Below are positions 43,105 through 51,527 of a stretch of 64,000 nucleotides of DNA, piece after piece. The notes below the pieces were generated by a model that worked only from the letters and a program-made list of their open reading frames with translations, did no database searches and was not told the origin of the DNA. Where the stretch lies: the NCBI RefSeq assembly GCF_002879855.1, contig NZ_PNYB01000003.1, positions 124,001-188,000 of the forward strand. Reading direction: 5' to 3'. Every line of letters begins with the position of its first letter. The first letter of the stretch is position 1. Source of the DNA: Trinickia soli (GTDB taxonomy: Bacteria; Pseudomonadota; Gammaproteobacteria; Burkholderiales; Burkholderiaceae). A program made the translations under genes and the position numbers.

Positions 43105-43869
43105 ATGATTCACGATCCGAATGAAACGGGCTACGAGCCCGACGCCCCCGGCCATGCCGATGACGCCACCCAATCCCCCGCCGACGGCGCCCCCGCTTTC
43201 CCACGCCGCATCCGCAGCTTCGTGACACGCGCCGGCCGCGTGTCGACCGGCCAGCGCCGCGCGATGGACGAATTAGGCCCGCGGTTCCTCGTCCCGTACA
43301 CATCGAGCCCCGTCGAATGGGACGCCGCGTTCGGCCGACATGCGCCGCGCGTGCTCGAAATCGGCTTCGGCATGGGTGCGTCGACGGCGGAGATCGCCGC
43401 CGCGCGGCCGGGTGATGATTTCATCGGCGTCGAGGTACACGAGCCCGGTGTGGGCGCGTTGCTCAAGCTCATCGGCGAACAGCAACTGACGAACATCCGC
43501 ATCATTCAGCACGACGCGGTGGAAGTCATCGAGCAGATGATCGAACCCGGTACGCTCGACGGCGTACATGTGTTCTTCCCCGATCCATGGCACAAGGCCC
43601 GGCACCACAAGCGGCGACTGATTCAGCCGCCGTTCGTCGCGCTATTGGCCCCTCGTTTGAAACCGGGCGGCTATCTGCATTGCGCAACGGACTGGCAGAA
43701 CTACGCCGAGCAGATGCTCGAAGTGCTCGCCGCCGAGCCTTCGCTCGAAAACACCGCCGAGGGATATGCACCGCGCCCCGACTACCGCCCGGTGACAAAA
43801 TTCGAGCGGCGCGGGCTACGACTCGGCCACGGCGTGTGGGATCTCGTCTTCAAACGTCGCGCAACGTAG
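43105..43869 (+). CDS. trmB: tRNA (guanine-N7-)-methyltransferase TrmB
   Basis: A 254-residue SAM-dependent enzyme making 7-methylguanosine at position 46 of tRNA. Visible motifs are the SAM site [20 protein letters not shown], the acidic loop [13 protein letters not shown], and the family hallmark [17 protein letters not shown] with [14 protein letters not shown]. The N-terminal 40 residues are a variable acidic/proline extension. The start at 43105 is preferred over an upstream reading. Confidence 0.94.
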   Translation: MIHDPNETGYEPDAPGHADDATQSPADGAPAFPRRIRSFVTRAGRVSTGQRRAMDELGPRFLVPYTSSPVEWDAAFGRHAPRVLEIGFGMGASTAEIAAARPGDDFIGVEVHEPGVGALLKLIGEQQLTNIRIIQHDAVEVIEQMIEPGTLDGVHVFFPDPWHKARHHKRRLIQPPFVALLAPRLKPGGYLHCATDWQNYAEQMLEVLAAEPSLENTAEGYAPRPDYRPVTKFERRGLRLGHGVWDLVFKRRAT

Positions 43870-43951
43870 CAACGCGCGCCGCACCGCCAAACGTGCGAGA
43901 CGGCAACCATCCGGTCATCGCAGGGTGAGCCATCGCGCCCTGCGAACTTCG

Positions 43952-44788
43952 CTACGCACCCCAATTCAGCGCATCAGCATAGCCGATCACGAGCACGATC
44001 ATCCCGAAGGCGATCCGGTACCAGGCAAACGCGGTGAAGTCGTGGGTGGCGAGATAGCGCAGTAGCCAACGCACGCAGATGAACGCGCTGACGAAGGCCG
44101 CCGCCGTGCCGATCGTGAAAATTTCGGCCATGTCGACGAAAGCCCCGCCGCGGTGCTTGGCCAGTTCGTAGAGCGTCGCCCCGCCGATGACGGGAATGGC
44201 CAGAAAGAACGAGAACTCGGTGGCGACACGCCGATCGACGCCGACCAGCATCGCGCCGATGATGGTCGAGCCCGAACGCGATACGCCGGGGATCAGCGCG
44301 CAGCACTGCGCGATGCCGACTTTGAGCGCATCGAGCGGCCGCAATTCCTCCAGCGCGCTGATGCGGGCCGAAGCGCCGCCACGGCGACGCTCACGCGCCT
44401 GCGCCCAAAGAATGACGACGCCGCCGAGCACGAGCGCGAAAGCGACGGGCACCGGCGCGAACAGCGCATCCTTGATCACGGTTTCGAACAACAGCCCCAG
44501 CACGACCGCCGGGATCGTGGCGATGACGACATTCAACGCAAACCGGCGCTGTGTTCCATCGGTCCAGACGCCGGATGCCACGCGGCCGATGCGCCGCCGA
44601 TACTCCCAACACACCGCCAGGATCGCGCCGAATTGAATCACGACGTGAAACGCCTTGGCGCCGTCCCCGCCGAAGTTGAGCAGGCTGCCGACGACAATCA
44701 GATGCCCCGTGCTGGAGACGGGGAGAAACTCGGTCAATCCTTCCACGACGCCGAGAATCAACGCTTTGCCGACTAGTACCCAGTCCAT
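43952..44788 (-). CDS. uppP: Undecaprenyl-diphosphatase UppP/BacA
   Basis: A 278-residue polytopic membrane phosphatase that recycles undecaprenyl pyrophosphate, the lipid carrier of cell-wall synthesis; raised dosage is known to give bacitracin resistance. Both active-site motifs are present: [15 protein letters not shown] near the N-terminus and [10 protein letters not shown] in the middle. About eight hydrophobic segments and normal length. It is convergent with trmB. Confidence 0.95.
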   Translation of the reverse strand: MDWVLVGKALILGVVEGLTEFLPVSSTGHLIVVGSLLNFGGDGAKAFHVVIQFGAILAVCWEYRRRIGRVASGVWTDGTQRRFALNVVIATIPAVVLGLLFETVIKDALFAPVPVAFALVLGGVVILWAQARERRRGGASARISALEELRPLDALKVGIAQCCALIPGVSRSGSTIIGAMLVGVDRRVATEFSFFLAIPVIGGATLYELAKHRGGAFVDMAEIFTIGTAAAFVSAFICVRWLLRYLATHDFTAFAWYRIAFGMIVLVIGYADALNWGA

Positions 44789-44857
44789 CGATGCCCTCTC
44801 TCGAAGCGCGAGAAGGCCGCAGCAATGGGGGCGCAGCCTCTCGCGGCCGCGCGCCGG

Positions 44858-45451
44858 TCATTTTTCGACGATCTGCACGCGTATGCCGTTTGTAAGGATC
44901 GTGATTGTACCGGGTTCGAAGTTCACGCCGGCAAATTGCAGTTGATCGGGCTTGAACGTGTAGATCGGGTAGCCGTCGAGCCACTGTGCGGCGGCCAGCG
45001 CGCCCGCGGCTTCGATTTGCTGCTGGTAAGCGCGCGCCTCGCCGCCGACCTCGACGTGCTCGACGCTTGGCGAACGCAGCACGACAGCGTGGCGCGCATC
45101 GTCGTACTCGAGCCGGCTCGACAGCAGGAACGCGCCGTCGACCGGTTGCTGCAGGAACGGGCTCTCCACGTGCGCGTCGACATGCACCGTCACGCGATCC
45201 TGGTCAGGCTCCAACCCGACGACGGGGTTCGTCAACGCGACATCGAACAACTGCGAAACGGTATGGCGATAGGGAAACTTGCGCGCAACGGCCGTCTGCA
45301 CCTGCGCACGCGAAAACGTGTAGTGATCGGGAATGAACGGAAACGTCGGGCTCGCGCATGCGCCGAGCGACACGGTCAAACCTGCGCCAGCCACCGCAGC
45401 GCAAACGAATCCCAACAACCTGCGCCGACGGGGCGCGACTGCGTATGCCAT
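44858..45451 (-). CDS. DUF1439 family lipoprotein
   Basis: A 197-residue lipoprotein. The N-terminal signal ends in a lipobox (SLGAC, Cys about residue 32). The DUF1439 domain follows, with FSRAQVQTAVARKFPYRHTV and the C-terminal FAGVNFEPGTITILTNGIRV. The E. coli relative is YceB. It is expected in the periplasm on the outer or inner membrane. Function unknown. It shares its strand with uppP, 69 bases upstream of it. Confidence 0.82.
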   Translation of the reverse strand: MAYAVAPRRRRLLGFVCAAVAGAGLTVSLGACASPTFPFIPDHYTFSRAQVQTAVARKFPYRHTVSQLFDVALTNPVVGLEPDQDRVTVHVDAHVESPFLQQPVDGAFLLSSRLEYDDARHAVVLRSPSVEHVEVGGEARAYQQQIEAAGALAAAQWLDGYPIYTFKPDQLQFAGVNFEPGTITILTNGIRVQIVEK

Positions 45452-45573
45452 GCATGAACCTCCTACCGGACTGCTAGTATCGATGCGAACCTGCCATTTT
45501 ATGCCGTCGCGCTGCGCCCGGGCGCGCGCCTGAATGTGCGACGCTTCTTCACGGACGCAACCTATCGCCCTCC

Positions 45574-46773
45574 ATGCATATCGAACCGGAAATCCGCATC
45601 GTCCGCCACATTCCCCGCACCGTTTGGGTTCTGGGCTGCGTGAGCCTGTTCATGGACGTCTCATCCGAGATGATCCATAGTTTGCTGCCGATGTTTTTGA
45701 TGGCGAGCCTCGGCGCCAGCGCCGCCATGATCGGCGTCATCGAGGGCATTGCCGAAGCGACGGCGCCTGTCGTCAAAGTGTTTTCCGGTGCGCTCAGCGA
45801 TTATCTGAACAATCGCAAATGGCTGGCTGTTGCCGGGTACGGCCTTGGCGCGCTCAGCAAGCCGCTGTTCGCCGTGGCGCCCGGCATCGGCGTCGTAGTG
45901 ACCGCGCGCATCATGGACCGCATCGGCAAAGGGATCCGAGGCGCGCCCCGCGACGCGCTCGTCGCCGATGTCACACCGCCGCACCTGCGCGGTGCGGCGT
46001 ACGGGCTGCGCCAATCGCTCGATACGGTGGGCGCATTTGTCGGTCCGCTGCTCGCAGTGGGCGTCATGCTCGCGTGGGCCGACAACTTTCGGCTGGCGTT
46101 CTGGCTTGCAGTGATTCCGGGCGTGCTCGCCGTGGCATTGCTCGCGCTCGCCGTGCAGGAACCGGAGCATAAGGCGACCGAAAAACGGGTCAATCCGATT
46201 CGCTGGGAAAATCTGAAGCGGCTGGGCCTCGACTACTGGTGGGTGACCGCGGTAGGCGCCGTCTTCTCGCTGGCAAGGTTCAGCGAGGCGTTTCTCGTGC
46301 TGCGCGCCATGAAAAGCGGCATTCCGATCGCGCTGGTGCCGCTCGTGATGGTGGCCATGAACGTGGTGTATGCGCTATCGGCGTTCCCGTTCGGCAAGCT
46401 GGCCGACAAAATCGACCCGATGCGGCTGCTCGTTGCCGGTCTGGTGGCGCTCATCGCAGCGGATCTCGTCCTCGCCCACGGCGATCATTGGGGCGTGATC
46501 GTTGCGGGCGTCGCGCTGTGGGGTCTGCACATGGGGATGACCCAGGGGCTACTCGCCGCGATGGTGGCCAAAACGGCGCCCGCCCAGTTGCGCGGTACGG
46601 CGTTCGGCCTGTTCAATCTGTTGACCGGCATCGTCACGCTTGTCGCGAGCATCATTGCCGGCGCGCTCTGGGATCGAGTCGGGGCTACAGCGACCTTTTA
46701 CGCGAGCGCGGCATTTTCCCTTTGCACCATCGCGCTCTTGCTGCTGCGAGGCGGGCGGCTAAAGTCCGTGTAA
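45574..46773 (+). CDS. Major facilitator superfamily transporter
   Basis: A 399-residue twelve-helix transporter. The cytoplasmic loop motif between TM2 and TM3 is present in the form GALSDYLNNRKW, and RIMDRIGKGIRGAPRDALVADVTP is typical of a subfamily of uncharacterised bacterial efflux-type MFS proteins. FSLARFSEAFLVLRA begins the second half. The substrate is unknown. It stands alone, divergent from the DUF1439 lipoprotein gene. Confidence 0.88.
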   Translation: MHIEPEIRIVRHIPRTVWVLGCVSLFMDVSSEMIHSLLPMFLMASLGASAAMIGVIEGIAEATAPVVKVFSGALSDYLNNRKWLAVAGYGLGALSKPLFAVAPGIGVVVTARIMDRIGKGIRGAPRDALVADVTPPHLRGAAYGLRQSLDTVGAFVGPLLAVGVMLAWADNFRLAFWLAVIPGVLAVALLALAVQEPEHKATEKRVNPIRWENLKRLGLDYWWVTAVGAVFSLARFSEAFLVLRAMKSGIPIALVPLVMVAMNVVYALSAFPFGKLADKIDPMRLLVAGLVALIAADLVLAHGDHWGVIVAGVALWGLHMGMTQGLLAAMVAKTAPAQLRGTAFGLFNLLTGIVTLVASIIAGALWDRVGATATFYASAAFSLCTIALLLLRGGRLKSV

Positions 46774-46827
46774 CGCCCCCGACGCGGTGCGATAGCGGCT
46801 CCCTACCCGCCCGCATCGGCGTCACGC

Positions 46828-47898
46828 TCAGTGACAGCCGCGCTTGCCCGCTCCGGATCGGACATGACCCTTGATATCGATGCAGACGTCGTCTTCGACC
46901 TGCACCGTGACGTGATCGATGTCGAAGCGCTCCGAGAGCCGGCGCTGGACCGCGGTGACGACATCGCGCGCATTCGTTCCCTGCGCCGGGTGGACATGCA
47001 AAGTCAGCAGGTGCTGCTCGCCGGTGATGGACCATGCGTGAATGTGATGCGCGTCGCGCACTTCTTCGAGATTGGCCTCGAGGTCCGCCTTGATGTCAGC
47101 GAGGCTGATGCCTTCCGGCGTGCCTTCGAGCAGGATATGCGCCGACGATCTGACGATGCCCCAGGCACTGCGCAGCACGACCACCGCAACGAACACCGAC
47201 AGCAGCGGGTCGATCGGCATCCAGCCCGTCAGCAGGATCACGCCCGCGGCGATGATGGCCGCGGCCGAACCGAGCATATCGCCAAGGACATGCAACCAGG
47301 CGCCGCGCAAGTTGAGGTTCTGCCGATTCCCGCCATGCAGGACGACGAACGCGGCAATATTGGACGCAAGCCCCGCCAACGCAACGATAAGCATCATGTT
47401 GCCGGCCACTTGCACGGGCGCGAAGAAACGTTGGATCGCCTCGACGATGATCCACGCGGCGATGACGAACAAGGCGCAGCCGTTCACGAATGCCGCGAGG
47501 ATCTCCAACCGCTTGTAGCCGTAGGAAAGTTGCGCAGTCGCGGGGCGGCGGCCGTAATGCATGGCCGCCCAACTGAAGCCGAGCGCAGCGGCGTCGCTCA
47601 CCATGTGGCCGGCGTCGGCCAGCAGTGCCAGCGAGCCGGACAAGAAGCCGCCCACCACCTCTACGATCATGAACACGGTGATGATGAGGAAAGCCCAACC
47701 GATACGGCGCTGGTCCGTCACGCCGTGCAGATGGTTGTGACCGGCGTGACTATGACCGTGGCCGTGACTATGGCCGTGCCCTCCGTGATCATGGTCATGG
47801 TCGTGCGCATGACCAGGGTGGTGGCCCGTGTGATCGTCGTCGTGATCATGACCGACGCCGTGATCGTGCCGATCGTGCTTGTCGTAGTTGTGCGCCAT
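46828..47898 (-). CDS. Cation diffusion facilitator (ZitB/CzcD/DmeF-like) metal exporter
   Basis: A 356-residue divalent-metal/proton antiporter. The first 60 residues form a long His/Asp-rich metal-binding tail. Six membrane helices follow with the transport-site motifs ADAGHMVSDAAAL (TM2) and WLHVLGDMLGS (TM5), then a cytoplasmic C-domain with HHIHAWSITGEQHLLTLHV. It should export zinc, cobalt or related ions. The extra-long His tail is the notable feature. Confidence 0.92.
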   Translation of the reverse strand: MAHNYDKHDRHDHGVGHDHDDDHTGHHPGHAHDHDHDHGGHGHSHGHGHSHAGHNHLHGVTDQRRIGWAFLIITVFMIVEVVGGFLSGSLALLADAGHMVSDAAALGFSWAAMHYGRRPATAQLSYGYKRLEILAAFVNGCALFVIAAWIIVEAIQRFFAPVQVAGNMMLIVALAGLASNIAAFVVLHGGNRQNLNLRGAWLHVLGDMLGSAAAIIAAGVILLTGWMPIDPLLSVFVAVVVLRSAWGIVRSSAHILLEGTPEGISLADIKADLEANLEEVRDAHHIHAWSITGEQHLLTLHVHPAQGTNARDVVTAVQRRLSERFDIDHVTVQVEDDVCIDIKGHVRSGAGKRGCH

Positions 47899-48020
47899 CG
47901 AAAAATCCGCTGTACCAGCAATAAAACGACATTATGAACTGGCGCCGATGCGGCCAGGCTGCCGCGAGTATCAAACAATGGACGGCATTACGCCCCGCCA
48001 GATCGAATCCGGGCTCCGGC

Positions 48021-48329
48021 TTAGATCAGACCACCGTTATGATCCGGGGCCGTGTGCGCCTCCATCCGCTCGAGCCAGACCATCGCATGGTCGCGGCTGT
48101 TTCCACACATCTCTTCGCTCGGCCTCAGCGAGCCGCAAACGGCAGGCCGGTCCGCGCGCCCGAAAATCATGCATCGCTCGTCGGGGCCAAGCTGCACGCA
48201 ACGCACGCCGGCCGGCTTGCCGTCGGGCATGCCGGGGATGGGACTCGTGATGGACGGTGCGATACAACAGGCGCCGCAATCCGGACGACAGACGCGTTCG
48301 GCCGATGAAGGCGAACCGGGGGCGGTCAT
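48021..48329 (-). CDS. YkgJ family cysteine-cluster protein
   Basis: A 102-residue protein with the YkgJ zinc- or iron-chelating cysteine pattern: CRPDCGACC near the N-terminus (Cys14, 18, 21, 22), then single cysteines in [19 protein letters not shown] and EEMCG. Family members are thought to bind Zn or an Fe-S cluster. The ATG at 48329 places the first cysteine cluster at its normal place. Function unknown. Confidence 0.85.
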   Translation of the reverse strand: MTAPGSPSSAERVCRPDCGACCIAPSITSPIPGMPDGKPAGVRCVQLGPDERCMIFGRADRPAVCGSLRPSEEMCGNSRDHAMVWLERMEAHTAPDHNGGLI

Positions 48330-48420
48330 GGCGATTTCTCGGTAAAGCACAAGTGTGCGCCCGGAGCCGGCGCGCACTTGATAGAGTAGTAGGTTCAACC
48401 GCAATTCTAGAGGATCCAGC

Positions 48421-48678
48421 ATGCGCAGTACGCGCGCCATTTCCGCCGTGCAAAAGCTCAAGGAGCGCACGGGCAACCCGCACTACGCCGCCATCGGCAT
48501 GCCGGGCGGCCTGTTTCGACTGGTCGATCGGGCCAGCGGCGTCGAGTTGCCGCTTTCCGAGCCGTTGCCGCTCGATGCGTTCGTCGCATTCGTCGACGCC
48601 GTGTCGCCCGCCAAACCCAAGCGCGTCAGCAAGCTCGACGCTGCGTTCGAAGCGCAGCTCAAACGCAGCAAGCGCTAA
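48421..48678 (+). CDS. Small conserved hypothetical protein (85 residues)
   Basis: An 85-residue protein with a basic start and end ([18 protein letters not shown], then [12 protein letters not shown]) and a central [20 protein letters not shown] stretch. AGAGGAT precedes the ATG. No domain is recognised, but length, start signal and amino-acid composition look like a real gene. Confidence 0.6.
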   Translation: MRSTRAISAVQKLKERTGNPHYAAIGMPGGLFRLVDRASGVELPLSEPLPLDAFVAFVDAVSPAKPKRVSKLDAAFEAQLKRSKR

Positions 48679-48770
48679 GAACGACGGCCGGACTACGCGG
48701 TTTGGTACAATTCCAAGGTTTCTTTCGCACATTTCGCACGAACCGCTACGTCCAAGACCGTCAAGTCGCC

Positions 48771-49424
48771 ATGAACATCGAGCAAGCCCGTTTCAACATG
48801 ATCGAACAACAAATTCGCCCCTGGGACGTGCTGGACCAGGACGTGCTGAATCTGCTGTCGGTCGTCAAGCGTGAAAACTTCGTTCCCGCCGCCTATCGCG
48901 ACATCGCCTTCGCCGATCTCGAATTGCCGCTGCCGGCCGGCGAACACATGCTCTTCCCGCGCGTCGAAGCACGCATCATGCAGGAGCTGGCTGTGAAGAA
49001 GCATGAGGCCGTCCTCGAAATCGGCGCGGGCTCGGGCTACATGGCCGCGCTGCTCGCCCATCGCGCGCGCCACGTGTTGACGGTGGACATCAAGCCCGAA
49101 CTGGCCGACCTTGCCAAGCGCAATCTCGCCGACAACGGCGTGACCAATGCCGAAGTCGCCCTCGGCGACGGCGCACGCGGCTGGGCCGCCGCCGCACCCT
49201 ACGATGTCATCTGCATCTCGGGCGGCCTGCCCGTGCTGCCGCAGGAAATGCTTGAACAGCTGAAGATCGGCGGCCGGCTCGCCGCATTCGTCGGCACGGC
49301 CCCCGTCATGAAGGCGCAGGTCATCACGCGTATCGACGAAAAGCAGTACCGCGTGGCTGATGTGTTCGAGACCTACGTCGAGCCGCTCATCAACGCCGTG
49401 CACCCGCCGCGCTTCAAGTTCTGA
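48771..49424 (+). CDS. Protein-L-isoaspartate O-methyltransferase family protein
   Basis: A 217-residue SAM-dependent methyltransferase of the PCMT fold. It starts MNIEQARFNMIEQQIRPWDV and has the PAAYRDIAFADLELPL block, the SAM motif VLEIGAGSGYMAALLA and ISGGLPVLP. In this short betaproteobacterial branch the classic isoaspartate-site sequence is altered, so repair activity is uncertain. The rhodanese gene follows after 72 bases, a pairing often seen upstream of tolC-like genes, although no tolC follows here. Confidence 0.85.
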   Translation: MNIEQARFNMIEQQIRPWDVLDQDVLNLLSVVKRENFVPAAYRDIAFADLELPLPAGEHMLFPRVEARIMQELAVKKHEAVLEIGAGSGYMAALLAHRARHVLTVDIKPELADLAKRNLADNGVTNAEVALGDGARGWAAAAPYDVICISGGLPVLPQEMLEQLKIGGRLAAFVGTAPVMKAQVITRIDEKQYRVADVFETYVEPLINAVHPPRFKF

Positions 49425-49439
49425 GCGCACTGCAGCCAG

Positions 49440-49466
49440 CTGGCGCGCCCCCGTAGGCCGCGCCAG
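49440..49466 (+). terminator. Hairpin after the PCMT-like gene
   Basis: CTGGCGCG (49440-49447) pairs with CGCGCCAG (49459-49466) around an 11-base loop. The following CCTTCGCTCCTCTT is pyrimidine-rich but lacks a T run, so termination would be weak; it may instead stabilise the mRNA end. Confidence 0.35.
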
Positions 49467-49496
49467 CCTTCGCTCCTCTTAACCCGGTAGTCTCCC

Positions 49497-49820
49497 ATGC
49501 AAAATCTGACCGCGCCCGCACTCGCCGAATGGTTGGCCGACACGTCGCGCCCCGCCCCGGTTCTGCTCGATGTCCGCGAACCGTGGGAAGTCGCCACCGC
49601 TCACATCGCCGGTTGCGTGGAGATTCCGATGCGCGACATCCCTGCTCGCAGCGAAGAGCTCGACGACGAAGCGCAGATCGTCTGCATCTGCCACCACGGC
49701 GCGCGCAGCGCGAACGTGGGCATGTTCCTCGAAGGGCGCGGCTTCAAGCATGTCTTCAATCTGCAAGGCGGCATCGACGCGTGGTCACGACAAGTCGATC
49801 CGAAGGTCCCGCTTTATTAA
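49497..49820 (+). CDS. Rhodanese-like domain protein
   Basis: A 107-residue single rhodanese domain. It has LLDVREPWEVATAHIAGC at the start, the active-site loop CHHGARS with the sulfur-carrying cysteine, and GGIDAWSRQVDP at the end. It can carry persulfide sulfur in the cytoplasm; the acceptor is unknown. The active-site loop is GlpE-like. Confidence 0.9.
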   Translation: MQNLTAPALAEWLADTSRPAPVLLDVREPWEVATAHIAGCVEIPMRDIPARSEELDDEAQIVCICHHGARSANVGMFLEGRGFKHVFNLQGGIDAWSRQVDPKVPLY

Positions 49821-50008
49821 GGCCTAAAGCGTCGCTTGTTGCTGCGCATGTGACACGTCGGCCGTCACGGCCCGACTCACCAATATCGCGCCTTTCGCTC
49901 CGCGGCGGCGCGCCGCGCACCAGTTTCGACGCTCAAATCGGTGCAGCCGATCCGCCCGCCGCGGGCGCTGATCCCATCGAACCCCGCTGCGCCTGACGCT
50001 CCCGCCAT

Positions 50009-50024
50009 TGGCATACCCCTTGCA
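50009..50024 (+). promoter_or_regulatory. Sigma-54 promoter of the urea-uptake operon
   Basis: TGGCAT-ACCCC-TTGCA matches the -24/-12 consensus very well, with GG and GC 10 bases apart, about 92 bases before urtA. Half-sites resembling the NtrC box lie upstream (CGCACC at 49916-49921, GGTGCA at 49940-49945). Nitrogen-limitation control is predicted. The rest of 49821-50115 holds no gene. Confidence 0.72.
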
Positions 50025-50115
50025 ACGCACGGCGGCCCGCGCGCTCGTACGTCGTTTCCAACGATGCGCGCCTGGCGAAATTCACGCCAATAAACGTTGA
50101 CGGCAAGGGGAAAAC

Positions 50116-51417
50116 ATGAAACGTCGTAGCTTGTTGAAGCTCGGCTCGCTCACCGGCGCGCTCGCACTTGCAGGACAAAGCCCGTTCGCCCGCGCGCAAT
50201 CGTCGAGCGGTCCAATCAAGGTGGGTATCTTGCATTCGTTGTCGGGCACGATGGCGATCTCGGAAACGTCGCTCAAAGACACGGCGCTCATGACGATCGC
50301 CGACATCAACAAGAACGGCGGCGTGATGGGACGACAGATTCAGCCCGTCGTCGTAGACCCCGCCTCGAATTGGCCGCTGTTCGCGGAAAAAGCACGGCAG
50401 TTGCTGACGCAAGACAAAGTCGCGTGCGTGTTCGGCTGCTGGACGTCGGTGTCGCGCAAATCGGTGTTGCCCGTGTTCGAGGAACTCAACGGGTTGCTCT
50501 ACTACCCCGTTCAATACGAAGGCGAAGAGATGTCGCGCAACGTCTTCTACACGGGAGCGGCGCCAAATCAACAGGCACTTCCCGCCGTCGAATATCTGAT
50601 GAGCGCCGAGGGCGGCGGTGCGAAGCGCTTCTTCCTGCTGGGCACCGACTACGTTTATCCGCGCACCACCAACAAGATCCTGCGCGCCTTCCTGCATACG
50701 AAGGGCGTCAAGGACGAAGACATTCAAGAGGTCTACACGCCCTTCGGGCATAGCGACTATCAAACGATCGTCGCCAATATCAAAGCGTTCGCCCAAGGCG
50801 GCAAGACGACGGTCGTCTCGACCATCAACGGCGATTCGAACGTGCCTTTCTATAAAGAACTCGGCAATCAGGGGCTCAAAGCAACCGATGTCCCTGTCGT
50901 CGCGTTCTCGGTCGGCGAAGAGGAACTGCGCGGCATCGACACGAAGCCGCTCGTCGGCCACCTCGCCGCATGGAATTACTTCATGTCGGTCAAGGGTTCG
51001 GCCAACGCGAAGTTCAAGAAGCAATGGGCCGCATGGGTCGAGTCGCAGCACCTGCCCGGCGGCGCGAAGCGCGTGACGAACGATCCGATGGAAGCGACGT
51101 TCGTCGGCATTCATATGTGGAAGCAGGCCGTCGAAAAAGCCAAGAGCACCGACGTCGACAAAGTGCGCACGGCGATGATCGGCCAAACGGTCGCGGCGCC
51201 TTCGGGCTTCACGCTGACGATGGACGGCAACCATCATTTGCACAAGCCCGTGATGATCGGGGAAATTCGCGCCGACGGCCAATTCAACATCGTCTGGGAA
51301 ACGAAGACGGCCATTCGTGCGCAGCCCTGGAGCCCGTACATCGCAGGCAACCAAGGCAAGCCCGACATCGTCAGCTCGATCGGCGAATTTCTGCGCCGTC
51401 GCCGACAAACCGCCTAG
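50116..51417 (+). CDS. urtA: Urea ABC transporter, substrate-binding protein UrtA
   Basis: A 433-residue periplasmic receptor of the urea/short-chain amide type. The N-terminus KRRSLLKLGSLTGALALAG looks like a Tat signal ending near ARAQ. The mature protein has IKVGILHSLSGTMAISETSLKD and the UrtA-typical LLYYPVQYEGEEMSRNVFYTGAAPNQQ block, and is longer than leucine-binding relatives. It delivers urea to UrtBC. It is first in the urt operon, preceded by a sigma-54 promoter. Confidence 0.95.
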   Translation: MKRRSLLKLGSLTGALALAGQSPFARAQSSSGPIKVGILHSLSGTMAISETSLKDTALMTIADINKNGGVMGRQIQPVVVDPASNWPLFAEKARQLLTQDKVACVFGCWTSVSRKSVLPVFEELNGLLYYPVQYEGEEMSRNVFYTGAAPNQQALPAVEYLMSAEGGGAKRFFLLGTDYVYPRTTNKILRAFLHTKGVKDEDIQEVYTPFGHSDYQTIVANIKAFAQGGKTTVVSTINGDSNVPFYKELGNQGLKATDVPVVAFSVGEEELRGIDTKPLVGHLAAWNYFMSVKGSANAKFKKQWAAWVESQHLPGGAKRVTNDPMEATFVGIHMWKQAVEKAKSTDVDKVRTAMIGQTVAAPSGFTLTMDGNHHLHKPVMIGEIRADGQFNIVWETKTAIRAQPWSPYIAGNQGKPDIVSSIGEFLRRRRQTA

Positions 51418-51527
51418 CGGCCAGACGCGCTCCGTGGAGCCGCGCCTCGGCGCGGCGTCGTTACGCGGGCGTGCGCTCAGTTGCGTTGCGCACGCCACCG
51501 GCTTGCTTTCGCTTTCGGCTCTTATCG

